Shown here: piece by piece, positions 11,470 to 23,204 of the stretch
Position numbering within the stretch: position 1 is the first letter of the stretch
Layout of the letters: each line of letters starts with the position of its first letter
DNA from: Diphasiastrum complanatum
Lineage: Eukaryota > Streptophyta > Lycopodiopsida > Lycopodiales > Lycopodiaceae
NCBI GenBank assembly: GCA_029204225.1
Contig: CM055095.1
Coordinates: 73,568,753 to 73,632,752 of the forward strand
Direction: 5' to 3'
DNA length: 64,000 nt
Program-made: the position numbers and the translations under genes
The notes under the pieces: model-generated
Told to the model about the DNA's origin: nothing
The model's database searches: none
Seen by the model: the letters and a program-made list of their open reading frames with translations, nothing else

Positions 11470-11560
11470 TGGTATCAGAGCTTACGGAATTAAATCAGAT
11501 ACAGTGGTATCAGAGCATACAAAATTATAGTCGATATAGTGGTATCTTCGCACCCCTCTC
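11470..11560 (+). promoter_or_regulatory. Copia primer-binding site, triplicated
   Basis: TGGTATCAGAGCTTA begins at 11470. TGGTATCAGAGCATA recurs at 11505 and TGGTATCTTCGCA at 11540, a 35-base period. The first is best placed as the working site. Confidence 0.75.
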
Positions 11561-11616
11561 AACATTCCTCATACATCCATCAGCAAGCCGCTATCTGGAG
11601 TTATTCAGAAATAGAA

Positions 11617-12480
11617 GATGTCGTCGATCATCAATATTCAAGCTAAGACCACTACGATCCTGGATCCAGAAGGTTCAAACTATTTGATTTGAAAGTTAAA
11701 AATTTCACTCGTGTTGAAGGGTGAAGGTCTATAGCAATGGGTAGAACCAATAGAGGAGAAGCCAGTAGCTACTCTTGGCAAAGAACTTCGGGAATGGAGT
11801 TTAAAAAATGACAAAGCTATAGCAATTATTGCGTCTTTAGTGCATGACAATATAATGCTAGATCTTACATCAATTTCAAACGCAAAGGATTTATGGGAAG
11901 AATTGCAAACCAAGAATGAGACCTGATCTCGTAATCAAATCATGTTCTTGGAAGACTAATTAACTTACCTACAGTGGGACGACAAAGACCTGAACACATT
12001 CGTGCAAAAGATAAAAGATCTGTTTATTTCCTTGCAGACTTCTGGTGCAGAAAATACAATTTCTAAGGAAAAACAGCTTAGTTATTTTCTTTGAGCCCTA
12101 CCCAGGTCATTCCACACAACAAGAACCTTATTGGCGAAAGATGCGACGGTGACACTTCAAAAGGCAATAGATGAAGTTAAGGAGGAAGTAGAAGCTCGTG
12201 AACGCTATGACGACAACGGTAATTCCGAAAATGCTCTATTTACTCAGAAGAATAAATCTTCTAAGAAGTCTAAGTTTGACAACAATCTGGAAAACAACAG
12301 AAAATTTTCGGTGATAAGAAGATCTGCAGTATATGCAGAAGATCAGGTCACACAGAAGAAAAGTGTTGGTTAAATCCAAAGATTGAATGCATTCATTGTC
12401 ATAAATGGGGTCATGCAGCAATAGATTGTTATCGGAATCGCAGAAACAAAAAGGAGCAGAATCGCAACGAATCTTCAGAT
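11617..12480 (+). pseudogene. Copia gag with zinc knuckles
   Basis: ATG 11617 gives MSSIINIQAKTTTILD, then LVLKGEGL, GKELREWSLKNDKAIAII, KDATVTLQKAIDEVKEEVEA. A tandem zinc-knuckle pair follows (CSICRRSGHTEEKC, CIHCHKWGHAAIDC). Five stops interrupt it, and most fall where the related gag at 7.1 kb has Trp, Gln or Arg. Confidence 0.85.
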
Positions 12481-12539
12481 TCAAACTATGTCAAAGACAA
12501 AGTAGAATGCTCCAGAGCAACAGAAGACAGGACGACAAA

Positions 12540-13014
12540 GAACTCAATAGCCTATGTTAGTGCTGATCTACGTTGTTCATCTAATTCAATTCGAGAAGTA
12601 GTACTTGATTCGGGAGCCACCTCACATTTTGTTTCCTCGAAACAAATTTTGTCTGAGTACAAGAAGACGAACTATTCGAGATTTATTATACTTAAAGATG
12701 GTTCTAAACACGTGGTTGATAGAACTGGTGTATTATGGCTGGACACAAATCAAGGAGACAAGAAATTGGAGGAAGTTCTCTATGTCCCTACTCTTGATAA
12801 AAATCTTCTATCTGTAGCTAAGATAGTCAATACAGGCATGTCAGTAACCTTCACAAAGAACTCTTGTAAACTGTCAAAGGAAGATTTTGATAACCTAGAT
12901 GCTAAAGGCAATAGAGAAGGAAATTTATCCATTCGGTATTGTGATGCCACACAAATGTTAAAAATTGAACACCAACATAAATATGGCATGATATACTCGA
13001 AAATGAAGATATGA
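12540..13014 (+). pseudogene. Copia protease and start of pre-integrase, truncated
   Basis: The protease site is intact (VVLDSGATSHFVSSKQIL, about 12600). It is followed by HVVDRTGVLWLDTNQGDKKL and VPTLDKNLLSVAKIVNTGMS. It ends at 13014, where a gypsy LTR region begins. Integrase, RT and RNase H are absent. Confidence 0.85.
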
Positions 13015-14211
13015 GCTGGTTAAGTATAAATCATGAAGAGGCCTAAGTCATTTTTCGAGAATATATCTCCTAAGTACTTGTCTTATAAATTAAGGGCTAG
13101 ACCTTTAATAGGAAAAGACATTGCCTTGGATAACCCTTAACTAGGTCTTCCATACGAAACGACTAGTTATGAAAAGACATGTTAAACTAGAGTAACTTTA
13201 ACTCATAATTAAGTATACCTCTTATGGTATAATTGAACATATTTTCAGTTTAATTCTTAACTAGACCCTTTCGCGGGAGCGACACACCTATTGTTTAAGA
13301 GGTGTGTTTGTTTGTCCCGTAGAACATATATTGATCTCACACTTCAGTCTCGATAAATCGAGAGAGAAGAGTTTATGCTTATGTAAGAGATTGAAGAAGT
13401 GAATAGAGTTATGTGATTTATTCTCCCTTATCTCTGTTCTCTGCACTGCTGAGTGTGAGTGATCTTGAGTCTCCTAACAATCTCTAACACATTTCATGAA
13501 TTACTTTCTGATCAGACAGACGCTCTAGTGCATTACAGTCGTTTGTTGTGTTTCCATAAAGTATGCTCTAAAGAACTGTCTTAAAATCATCTTATTCGTC
13601 TGTCACGAATACTTTCTTTTAGACGCTCGAATAATAACTATCTTTGTGCAGTCTAGCATGATCATTGAATTAAGTTGTATGTATACAAATGAGATGACAG
13701 TCTCTGTTTGAAGAATTGAGTCTCTGATCTGTTTTCCTGATTGGCATTGACATAAGTTTCTAACGTGCTCTAAAACCATTCATGCTCTTTAACCATTAAG
13801 TTGGGCTTTAGTTGTTGAGGACTATTGTCTAGGAACGAATAGTTTGCGAACTCGATTAATGAATTGTCTGCACAGTCACAAATACATCGAACAATCCCCG
13901 ATTCTCTGTTGACATCTTAGTCAGCCAGAGTGTAGTCTGTTGTACTACTCTAATAACATTTCATTTGTAGAACACGCTTCCTTCAATTCGATAGAGGCCA
14001 GATTGTTGTTATGAATTCATTAACATTACCCATTCCAAATATAAGTAATACTGGTTACTTTTTAATGTCTGTCGACAACCAGAATGACATTCGAAACCAC
14101 CTACCATAATTACACCAAAAACACAACTTTCTAACGTTGTCATCTATGGGAACGATACTTTTCACTACAGAATCTATATTAACCCTGTTGGTATAGCATG
14201 ACATATACCAA
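13015..14211 (+). repeat. Ty3/gypsy 5' LTR (left end approximate)
   Basis: About 1.2 kb of AT-rich sequence lies between the truncated copia and the gypsy primer site. It ends in a perfect 8-base inverted repeat, TTGGTATA (14188-14195) and TATACCAA (14204-14211), just before the primer site. Confidence 0.55.
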
Positions 14212-14215
14212 TTTT

Positions 14216-14233
14216 TGGCGCCGTTGCCGGGGA
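14216..14233 (+). promoter_or_regulatory. Gypsy primer-binding site (Asp tRNA type)
   Basis: TGGCGCCGTTGCCGGGGA matches the primer-binding site used by Athila/Tat-type plant gypsy elements, complementary to the 3' end of Asp tRNA. Confidence 0.85.
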
Positions 14234-14285
14234 TATTTTAGGAAAGTTATAAGAAATCTGACACATCCATTCCCATCTCTAATGT

Positions 14286-15668
14286 ATGTCAGATAGAGAA
14301 TCAAGATTAGAAAGATACCGTAAGCTTAGAGAGGAGTTTTTACGAAGACAGAGTGAAAGTACTAGTCGTAGAAATCTAGACGAAATCACTGCTCAGTTAC
14401 TTAAACTCCTAATTAGCTTCGGTATGGAGGGTCCTGCTGCACGCTTCACTTCTATCTCTAAAATTAAATATGATTATTTTAAAGGGACCAGTTCCGATGA
14501 TGCAGATAGCTATGTCTCACAATTTGAGTGAATAGCCAATGCGAATAACGAGGGAACTGACGTAGACAAACTATGAATTTTCCCTGGTTTGCTAAGAAAG
14601 CAGACGCGTATCTGGTGTAGCCAGGTAGAACCAGGCCGTGTAGGAACCTGGTACCTGTTGAAAGATGCATTTTTGAACTAGTTTAGAGAGATAGGTTACA
14701 AATCTAGAATTCTTGGACGACTGAACAATGTTCAGAAGAAGAGTAAAGAATCTCTTTACAAATATACACGTAAGGTTAAAAACCTCATAGGAAAACTAAC
14801 CGGTGTATATCTTGTGGATATGCAAATCGAATGGTTTTTTGCTGGTCTACCACCAAAGATTGATCGATACTGCAGACAAGGGGACATGAACTCCTTAGCA
14901 GCTATTATAGCTAGTGCAAAAAATTTTGAGACTTCAAAATTAGCGCGAAAGCGGTGATCAACGAAGAAATCTCGAAAGTCTAAAACTGATTTCAGTGACA
15001 GCGATGCCGATTCAGATTCTGATTCCAGTAGTAGTTCTTCAAGCACGGAATCTGAAAGTAGCGATTCATCGAAATCATATGCTGACAAAGGAGAGAAAAA
15101 GAATAAACGACGAACTAAACGAAAGGACGACACAAAAGTCGTCGAGGATAAGTCATCAACTTCCAAAGTGGAAAAGCTTTGGAAAAGTAATATGGCTGAC
15201 CTTAAAAAAAAATTTAATGACTTGAAAGTGCAGATCTCAGAAGTTGCAGATAAAAGACCAAAGGCGTCTTCTTCTAACTCAAGAATGTGGTGTACAAAAT
15301 GTGGAACATCTGGACACACCAAGGAAGACTGCACTTCTGTTAATGTCAAATACATTGAAGATCCTGCCCAAGAGGTACTTTTTATTTTTCAGAATGATGC
15401 GACTACTAACTATGTACAGGGTACTGCAGCATCAGCCCAGCAGGACAGACCCAAATTTGCACCAAGAAGACATAATCCTCCTAAATTTGTTGGACTAGCG
15501 AAGTCTCAAACCTCGAATAAACCAGTTTCGGGCAACTACTACAACTGTGGAGAGCCGGGACATTTTTCTCCTGACTGTCCTCAACCACGGAAGCCAATTG
15601 GTTACGTACCATTATGCTTGAATTGCAGAGAACCTGGTCACAAGTATCCTGACTGCCCTCAGCCGTAG
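14286..15668 (+). pseudogene. Gypsy gag with three zinc knuckles
   Basis: ATG 14286 (MSDRESRLERYRKLREEFL) opens a gag of about 460 residues with five internal stops. The capsid-like part includes IGYKSRILGRLNNVQKKSK and YLVDMQIEWFFAGLPPKID. It is followed by an acidic Ser/Asp run (near 15000-15060), a Lys-rich stretch and three zinc knuckles. These are CTKCGTSGHTKEDC, a middle one lacking its first Cys (YYNCGEPGHFSPDC), and CLNCREPGHKYPDC. Confidence 0.85.
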
Positions 15669-15716
15669 AAGCCACGACCCAAATATCAATATGTAGCAAC
15701 ACCAGCTGCTGCAGAC

Positions 15717-16737
15717 ATGAAAGCAAAAGCTGCAACAGATGCTGTTGTACAGAGAATTGACGTTATTGAAGGAAAATTGGCAAAGACTGAAGATCAATCC
15801 TGGCCAAGTAACGTAGAAAAGATTTTTAAAGTCACCACGAGAAGCAAAAGCTCCTCGAAACCTGATCAGAAATCTTCGACAAAGCGCAGAAAATCTGCGA
15901 AGACGAAATCTTCTAGCAAGATGACAAACAAATCCACAACTAAAGAAGATCTCAAGGATGACCCTGACTATGACCGTGATGCTGCAAAGCTATTTGCAAA
16001 AGATATCTCGGCAGAAACAAAGGAAATCATCAACGCTGAACTAAAGACTGCTCCTGCAGAGAAGGTGGTCACTTTCGAAGAAGAAGACGAAGAAATCACG
16101 AAGACGAAATTGTCTAGTGTTGTTATTATAAACCAACCTCAAAATTAAAGACAAAAGAATATGACATCATAACTGATATCATATCTCTTCAACCAAACAT
16201 TACTTTTGAACAGTTGTTGGCAGATAACACTTATTACAGAAAGCAGCTGAAAGGCCTTTCTGTGTCTAAGAAGAAGAAGAAAATTTCTTTGCCAGATGCT
16301 TATGTTTTGTCCATTGATTTAGGTGATCTCGGTGCACCTGAAATTGATGTTACTATTGTAGGATGCCTGATCAGAAAAGTGCCAATTGACTCTGGTTCCA
16401 GTGTAAATATAATAACAGAAGACACAGCTCATGCTCTGGGGCAGCTTATGTGAAAAATTGGATGGGGAGACAGGATCTGATCTTTTTCACAATCTAATAT
16501 GGTTTGACTGACATTCACCCAACACAGCGAAACATCAAGTTAGCTGATTCGACACGACAAAAATTTGTTGGTGAGCTGAAGGATGTCATTGTCTACATTC
16601 AAGCCAAGCCATTCACCATGAATTTCATTGTTATCAAACCACTCGGCTTGTCATCCTATTCTGTGCTGATTGGACGACCTTGGCTTTATCAATCAAATGC
16701 TAGTGTACATTGGAAATCCAGAGAGCTAAGATTTTAG
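15717..16737 (+). pseudogene. Gypsy gag-pol linker and protease
   Basis: A Lys/Ser-rich linker (15717-16148) leads to the aspartic protease. The catalytic site is KVPIDSGSSVNIITEDTAHA (about 16377), followed by FTMNFIVIKPLGLSSYSVLI and GRPWLYQSNASVHW. A stop and frame change lie near 16450. Confidence 0.82.
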
Positions 16738-16809
16738 ACTGGTGAGACCAATAACCAAGGTAAGCCAGCAGAACAAATCATAACCTGGAGTCGTGACAAA
16801 TATGAAAGT

Positions 16810-17244
16810 GAAACTCCTTTGTCCGACACCAGTTTTACATCAGAAGAATCTTCGTATGCCTTGAATATTTTTTTTTATAAATCAGATATTGAAGTGCAGT
16901 ACTTTGAATGTTATGAGAATGCTAATGACAAAGAATTCTTCGATGCCTACAACGATGAAGTTGATGTTTCGTATGAAGTAATTAACGTTGCAGACACAAA
17001 CTCGAAAGAGTCTGACGATTCGAGTGACGAATCTGAACACAAATTTGGTAACAAGAACCAGGTTGACGACAAAAAAACATCTATGGAGTCAACCATGCGC
17101 GAAATTCATGGCCATACCAAGGCTAGTATGACTGAAGGTATCATCTTACTAGATTCTACTGAACTGATTAAACTTGCACCTGGCAGATTTGTGCATGTTT
17201 CAAAGTCACTTGGAGAATCTTGGCGAAATTCACTGAACTATTAA
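16810..17244 (+). pseudogene. Gypsy pol spacer (acidic)
   Basis: This is a 141-codon open stretch rich in Asp, Glu and Ser between protease and RT, ending near LAPGRFVHVSKSLGESW. Such spacers are common in Athila-like elements and have no defined function. Confidence 0.6.
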
Positions 17245-18300
17245 AGGAGTATCAAGATGTTTTTGCCTGGTCGCTCGACGATTTGAAGGGTATACCTACA
17301 GAATTCGGAGAGCACCGAATTGATCTAAAGGAAGATGTTGTACCTGTTCGATAGAGACAATATCGTCTCAATCTTAAATACTCTCTAATGGTCAAGGACG
17401 AACTTAACAAACACCTTAAGACAGGTATAATCTATCCCGTCTTAAGTAGTGAATGAGTTTCACCCATTGTTGTCAACCCGAAGAAGAAGACTGGCAAAAT
17501 ACGAATATGCTAGGATTTTCGAAAACTCAATGCTGCCACCAGGAAGGACCATCATCCTTTGCCTTTTACGGATTCCATCCTAGACCAGGTTGCTGGTCAA
17601 GAGCGTTACAGTTTCTGTGACGGTTTTTCTGGATATAATCAAGTGGGAGTGCAAAAGGAGGATCGCTCAAAGACCACATTCACGACAGATTGGGGCACTT
17701 ATGCCTACAACAAAATGTCTTTTGGTCTTTGTAATGCTCCAACGACTTTTCAACGAATCATGATGTTAATTTTCGCTGCCTTCCTGAGAACTTTTCTCGA
17801 AATATTTATTGATGATTTCTGTGTGTACAGTGATATAAAGACACACCTGTAGAAGCTGAAATTAACATTGCAACGGTGTTGAGATACTTGTTTATCTCTT
17901 CATCCAGAGAAATGTTTTTTTGGTATGAAAGAAGGAATATTGCTTGGACACAGAATATCTAACAGAGGAATAGAAGTCGACAAAGATAAAGTTGAGCTTA
18001 TAAAGAACCTCCTGATACCAACCAATTTGCATGAACTAAGAGCTTTCTCAGGACATATTGGCTATTATAGGAGATTTATTCAAAATCATGCTTCTATTGC
18101 TACCTCTCTTACACATCTACTGAAGAAACAAGTGGAATACTTGTGGACGAATGAACAGCAGAAAGCATTTGAAGATCTTAAGCAAAGATTGATCAATGCT
18201 CCTATTTTGAGACCACCCAACTGGGCTATTTTATTTCACAGTTATGTGGATGTTTCTGCATTTGCTATTGGCTTCTGTTTAAGCCAGAAGGACGACTAGA
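17230..18300 (+). pseudogene. Gypsy reverse transcriptase and RNase H (first part)
   Basis: The RT reads EYQDVFAWSLDDLKGIPTEF, VSPIVVNPKKKTGKIRIC, DFRKLNAATRKDHHPLPF, CDGFSGYNQVGVQKEDRSKT and MSFGLCNAPTTFQRIM. The catalytic FIDDF lies at 17805-17819. The connection and RNase H follow: LRAFSGHIGYYRRFIQNHAS, AFEDLKQRLINAPILRPPNW. Stops replace Gln, Trp and other codons at 17352, 17455, 17509 and 17848. Confidence 0.88.
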
Positions 18301-18910
18301 AGAAGGATCATCCCATCTACTATGTGAGTCGACAGCTCAGTGCATCAGAAAAAAATTATTCGGCTACAGAAAGGGAAGCACTTGGCATGATTTTCACTGT
18401 TAAAATTTTTTGACATTATTTGCTAGGATATGCATTTATTTTTCATGTGGATCATTATGCTCTTAAGTATCTTGTAAATAAACCAGATCTATCAGGACGA
18501 ATTGCTCAATGGGTTCTACTTCTACAAGAATTCACTTATCAAGTAGAGCTTCGTCAAGGAAAGTACCATACAAATGCTGATTATCTATCGCAACTCAGCA
18601 CTGGAAAAAATGAAGATCCTATCAATGATGATTTTCCAGACGAACATTTATTCGAGATTTCATCTATAAATTCGCTATATTTAGATATCATTACTTATCT
18701 CAAGGATCAGATATATCCGGATGGTTATGATTTGGAGCAAAAGACAGTTTTTCAATATAAGGTAGCATCTTATACAATTATTAACAATGTTCTGTACAAG
18801 TTTGGTGCAGATCATCAGCTTCGAAGATGTCTCGAATCCGAAGACATTAAAAAGGTCGTTACAGCCTTACACTCAGAAGATGCTGGTGGACATTTTGCTT
18901 TGAAGAACAC
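18300..18910 (+). pseudogene. Gypsy RNase H (end) and integrase zinc domain, truncated
   Basis: HPIYYVSRQLSASEKNYSAT is followed by EREALGMIF, and then FHVDHYALKYLVNKPDLSGR. Next are QGKYHTNADYLSQLS and the integrase N-terminus (LRRCLESEDIKKVVTALHSE, DAGGHFALKNTVNSY). The frame runs into the antisense copia near 18900-18930, so the integrase core and 3' LTR are lost. Confidence 0.85.
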
Positions 18911-21240
18911 AGTTAATAGTTACAAGCTTAGATACAGGTGCAAATGTTTCTTCATAATCCAATCCTTTTATTTGAAGAAATCCCTTAGCAACAAGCCTAG
19001 CTTTGTACTTACTAATAGATCCACCTTGATTGTACTTAATTCTATAAATCCACTTACATGCAAGTGGTTTCTTTCTTCTTGGAAGATTTACAAGATTCCA
19101 AGTATGATTCTCTTCTAATGCATCATACTCTACTTGCATTGCATCTCTCCAAACTTTAGATTTATATGCTTCTTCAAAAGATGATGGTTCTTCAAGCAAT
19201 GTAGCTAAGAAGGAATAAGAGGTTTAAGATGTAAGTCTTTCTTTTGCTTTCCCTTGTCCACATAGGTAAGCCTTGAGGGCTCGGCCTTGCTCCTTGATGA
19301 TCTTCTCGGCCCCTTTTGACTCGGATCCAAATCTCCATCCTCGGGTTTGTCATGATCCTCCTCGGGTTTGTCAAGATCCTCCTCGGATTTGTCAAGATCT
19401 TCAATGCACAATGGGTTAGATCCATTTGACAAGCTCTTAGCAAATTGTGACTCATCAAAAAGTACATCATTGCTTACCTTTACTTTCTTGGATGTAGGAT
19501 CATATATCCTATATCCCTTGCTATTTTCTCCATAGCCAACAAAGGTTCCTTTGAAGGAGGTAGCATCTTCTTTCCTTCTAGTCTCCAAAGGAATGTGTAC
19601 ATAACAAGTACATCCAAAGATCTTAAAATCTTTTACATTGGGTTTCTTACCAAACAAGGCTTGATAAGGTGAGATCCCATCTATAGCAAGTCTATTACAC
19701 AAAAAAATAATTAGCACATGTTATGGCTTCTCCCCAAAATGAGATGGGAAGTGATGCATCAAGCCTCAAAGACTTTGCACACTCACATAGACTAGTAATC
19801 AGCATTCAAGTAAACTAGATAGGCTGGTTTGTGGTATAGATCTTGCATACTCCCTTACAACCCAGACAAAAGTCTTTCATTTTATTGGAGGTGTACTCTC
19901 CTCCATTATCACATCTTAGTGCTTTGATAGAAGTACTAAGTTGTTTCTCTACTAGAGACTTGAACTTAATGAAAGCTTCATAAACAAGACTTTTCTTTGA
20001 TAGTAATTGAATCCATCCTCTTCTTCTTCCTCTTGAGCAATGTTCCCTTGATCTCCTTTGTCTTGTTGATTCTTCTTCAAGTAGCATTCTGAGGCAAAGT
20101 GTCCTTTCTTTCCACAAAAGAAACACTTTAGTTTTGCCTTGTTCTTCACTTTGCCTTTGGAGGTAGATCCTCCATTCTTCATCTCGGCCTCGTTGCCTTG
20201 ATTTTTCTTGAATGGATTTTGCTTCTTCTTGCCTTTAGATGTAAAGTTAGCTTTCTCCTCTCCTCCATTAAGTGACATGCTATCCATTCTTGTCTTGAGG
20301 TGTAGAAGCCTACTCTCCTCGGCCACAAGAACATTGTGCAACTTTTCAATGGATGGAAGAGAGTCTTGAGTGGCAAATGATTGGACTAAGTTGGTGAACT
20401 CATCACCTAGACCAATCAATATGATTTGTACTAGTTCTCGATCTTGGATCTTCTCTCCTATTGCACTTAACTCTTTGTTAAGAGATTTGATCCTAAGGAC
20501 ATACTCTTGTCCACTCTCTCCACTTCCTTTCATGCTTTGGAAAACTTGATTTCTTAGCATGAGGATTCTTGAAGTATTGTTGGATTCATAAATGCTCCTT
20601 AATGAATCCCAAGCCTCTTTGGATGAGGTACAAGAAGACACCTCTTTCAAGAGGTCATTGCATACATTTAACTTTATGCAATGTAGAGCTAATCTTGCTC
20701 TCTTCTTGTATTTGGCTTGTTCTTGGGGAGTTTGAGGCTCTTCCTCTACTCCTTGAACTATGTCATATAGATCATGGATCACTAGGAGTGATTCCATTCT
20801 CACTTTCCAAATGGAATAATTTGTGGAAGTGAGTCTCTCACTTGATTCCAGCAAATATCCACCCATGGATGACATTTTAGAATGAATGCTCTTTTAAAAA
20901 TCACAAAGATTTTTGAATTTTAAAAGATCTATGAAAAGGCCTAAAGCTTACTAGAATGCCTATAGGCTTGTCTCTATCAAACTAGCAAGCTTGAATGACA
21001 CTCAAAGATCTTACCAAAAATTCCTAGCTTCCACTCTCACAAAAAATATTGCTTTACACTTTTCTTAGAGATTTCACTTCAACTAAGGATCTGAACAAAT
21101 CAGCCTCTAAGATCTGATCTTAGACTCTAAAAAGGAATGCTTCAATAATCCAAAACACTATTTGGTCATAGGCATTAGCTAGAATGAATCTAGATCAATA
21201 CTATGCTTCAAAAAGCACCAAAAATGAACTAGTATTGTGA
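18900..21240 (-). mobile_element. Ty1/copia element inserted in the gypsy integrase, internally deleted
   Basis: Minus strand, 5' to 3'. The leader (21240-20876) comes first. Gag from ATG 20875 (MSSMGGYLLESSERLTSTNY) carries an intact zinc knuckle (CFFCGKKGHFASEC, about 20130). The frame breaks near 19990 into mid-integrase (LVEKQLSTSIKALRCDNGGE, CECAKSLRLDASLPISFWGE). Next are KPNVKDFKIFGCTCYVHIPL, an acidic linker with three 24-base repeats (19337-19402), and the start of RT (ACKWIYRIKYN, VAKGFLQIKGLDYEETFAPV). Protease, pre-integrase and most RT are missing, so it cannot move alone. The 307-codon gag frame itself is open. Confidence 0.85.
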
Positions 21241-21244
21241 ATAT

Positions 21245-21643
21245 CCTTGACTCTCAAAACATAATTAGATGCACTCTCATCACTCTTTTGACTACTTTGG
21301 AATATTTGATTTCTAAGAGTGAGGAGCCTAGAGGTGTTCTTAGCCTCATAGATGGACTTGAGACAATCCCAAGCTTCCTTGGATGTAGAACAATCACCAA
21401 TCTCCCTCAATATCTCATTAGAGACATTCATCTTAATGTAGTGGAGAGCCATCGTAGTTCTCTCCTTGTATTTTTGTACTTCTTGAAGGACTTGAGGCTC
21501 CTCCTCAATACCAAGTACAATGTCCATCACATCTTGGAGTATCAAGATGGACTCCATCCTCAACTTCCATATTGAATAATTGGAAGTAGACAATCTCTCA
21601 CTTGGTTGCAACAAGTATGAACTCATTGAAGTCATGTAAAGTG
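21245..21643 (-). pseudogene. Copia gag, N-terminal half
   Basis: The minus strand reads MTSMSSYLLQPSERLSTSNY from ATG 21643 and continues with WKLRMESILILQDVMDIVLG. It ends at ESASNYVLRVK, where homology to the gag at 20875 stops. The missing C-terminal half appears on the opposite strand at 23205 (see findings). Confidence 0.82.
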
Positions 21644-22373
21644 GAGATAAATAAAAGTGGAACAAAAAATGTTGCTTCTCTCTCACTATAGGATCCAATA
21701 ATGGTGTGCTACCATCTCCTATGCAAGATCTTGCAACAAACTGTGAGATGATTCTCACTAGTTATCTCAATCTCTCCAAAACTAGATCTACTTCACATCA
21801 AATGATGGAGTATGGGCAAAGTTAGGATCAAACACTCTTACCACGTGTGAAATACACTAAGAAACCAAATTTGACTCAAATACAATGATATTGCATGAAA
21901 CAAAATGGCTAAGATCTCAAAACAGTGCCTAGATCACATATAGATGAGATTGGTAAGCATTCAACTGTGATTTTGGATCAAACAGGCAATCTTTTGACCA
22001 AACCAAATGTGTCCACCCAGGTCTAGGTGCCCTACCTAATCCTCTTCAAAAGCTTATAACTTTTGATTGGCTCAACCAAATGGAATGAAACTGATTGCAT
22101 CAAAAACTAGACAAAAATAGCTTCAAGACAAGCTATCTAGCAAGATTTTTGGATCAAACATGAAAGAGAACTCCCAAACTGAAATTGGATGTTCCTCACA
22201 CGTGTCTGAGCACCTGATTCCGTACAGTACCAGGTCAGACCCAATCAATGTCCTTTTGATCTCTTTTGATCCAAAATTGAACAAGATAGCTAGGAAAATG
22301 GGCCTTGACAATTTCTAGCTCAAGATTGATGAATAGTTTTCACTCAAATGGATCAAAATGCATGGTAACCTTA

Positions 22374-22390
22374 GGTAGGCTCTGATACCA
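22374..22390 (-). promoter_or_regulatory. Copia primer-binding site
   Basis: The minus strand reads TGGTATCAGAGCCTACC immediately next to the LTR that begins at 22391. It serves the gag fragment at 21245-21643. Confidence 0.85.
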
Positions 22391-23161
22391 TGTTGAATTT
22401 CACACGTGTGGACTGTCCACTACATGTACTTGTGATCTCGTAAGGTGTGTAGATGCACCAAGATCAAGACTAGATTGAGATTCAAGATCAATCTTGAATC
22501 CTATGGAAAAAACACACTACTACATGCATTCAATCACTTCCAACTCTCACTCACACGTGTGGGAAGTGTTCCAAAAGTATTCTAAGTAAAAACAAGCTGC
22601 TATCCTCAGGTAGAGAGAGAAAAACCATCATGAGCTCTCGGGTAGAGAGAGAAAGCTAGAAATTCAATGACACTCAAAATCCACTCAATCTCAAAATCAA
22701 TTAGATCCAAAAGGAGGAGTACAATGATACTAATAGATTCATGAGCTACCACTATGCTTAACTATGATTGGATCACACTTTGCCACCTCTTAATCCTATT
22801 GGACCATTGATCCATGCACCTCTAAATTCTATTGGACTATATTCAAGCACACCTCAATTTTCTATTGGACCTCACAAGGTTCCACCTCTAAATCCTATTG
22901 GACCTCTTAAGCTTCATCAAACAAAAGCATGACACTTGTCTACACTCTAATTGGCACAAGTTTGGCTCTATTTTGGCTCAATATTGACATTACAAGTGGA
23001 AATGGATAATTTGCCATCTATGCCAAATTTGACCCTATCAACATCCTACACCTAAATGCTTGACTATGAAATTCTATGAGACCCCTATATCAAACATTTT
23101 GATTTACTTTACAATTCTCCACACGTGGGAGCATCCTCCACACATGTGAGATTCACTTACA
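22391..23161 (-). repeat. Copia 5' LTR with extended inverted ends
   Basis: This 771-base segment begins TGTTGAATTTCACACGTGTG and ends CACTTACA, giving TG...CA ends. The first and last 22-25 bases are near-inverted copies. It adjoins the primer site on its left. No partner LTR is seen in the window. Confidence 0.7.
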
Positions 23162-23204
23162 AACTTCTATCATTAAAAAATACCAAGCTAGATTTTTGCC
23201 AATT

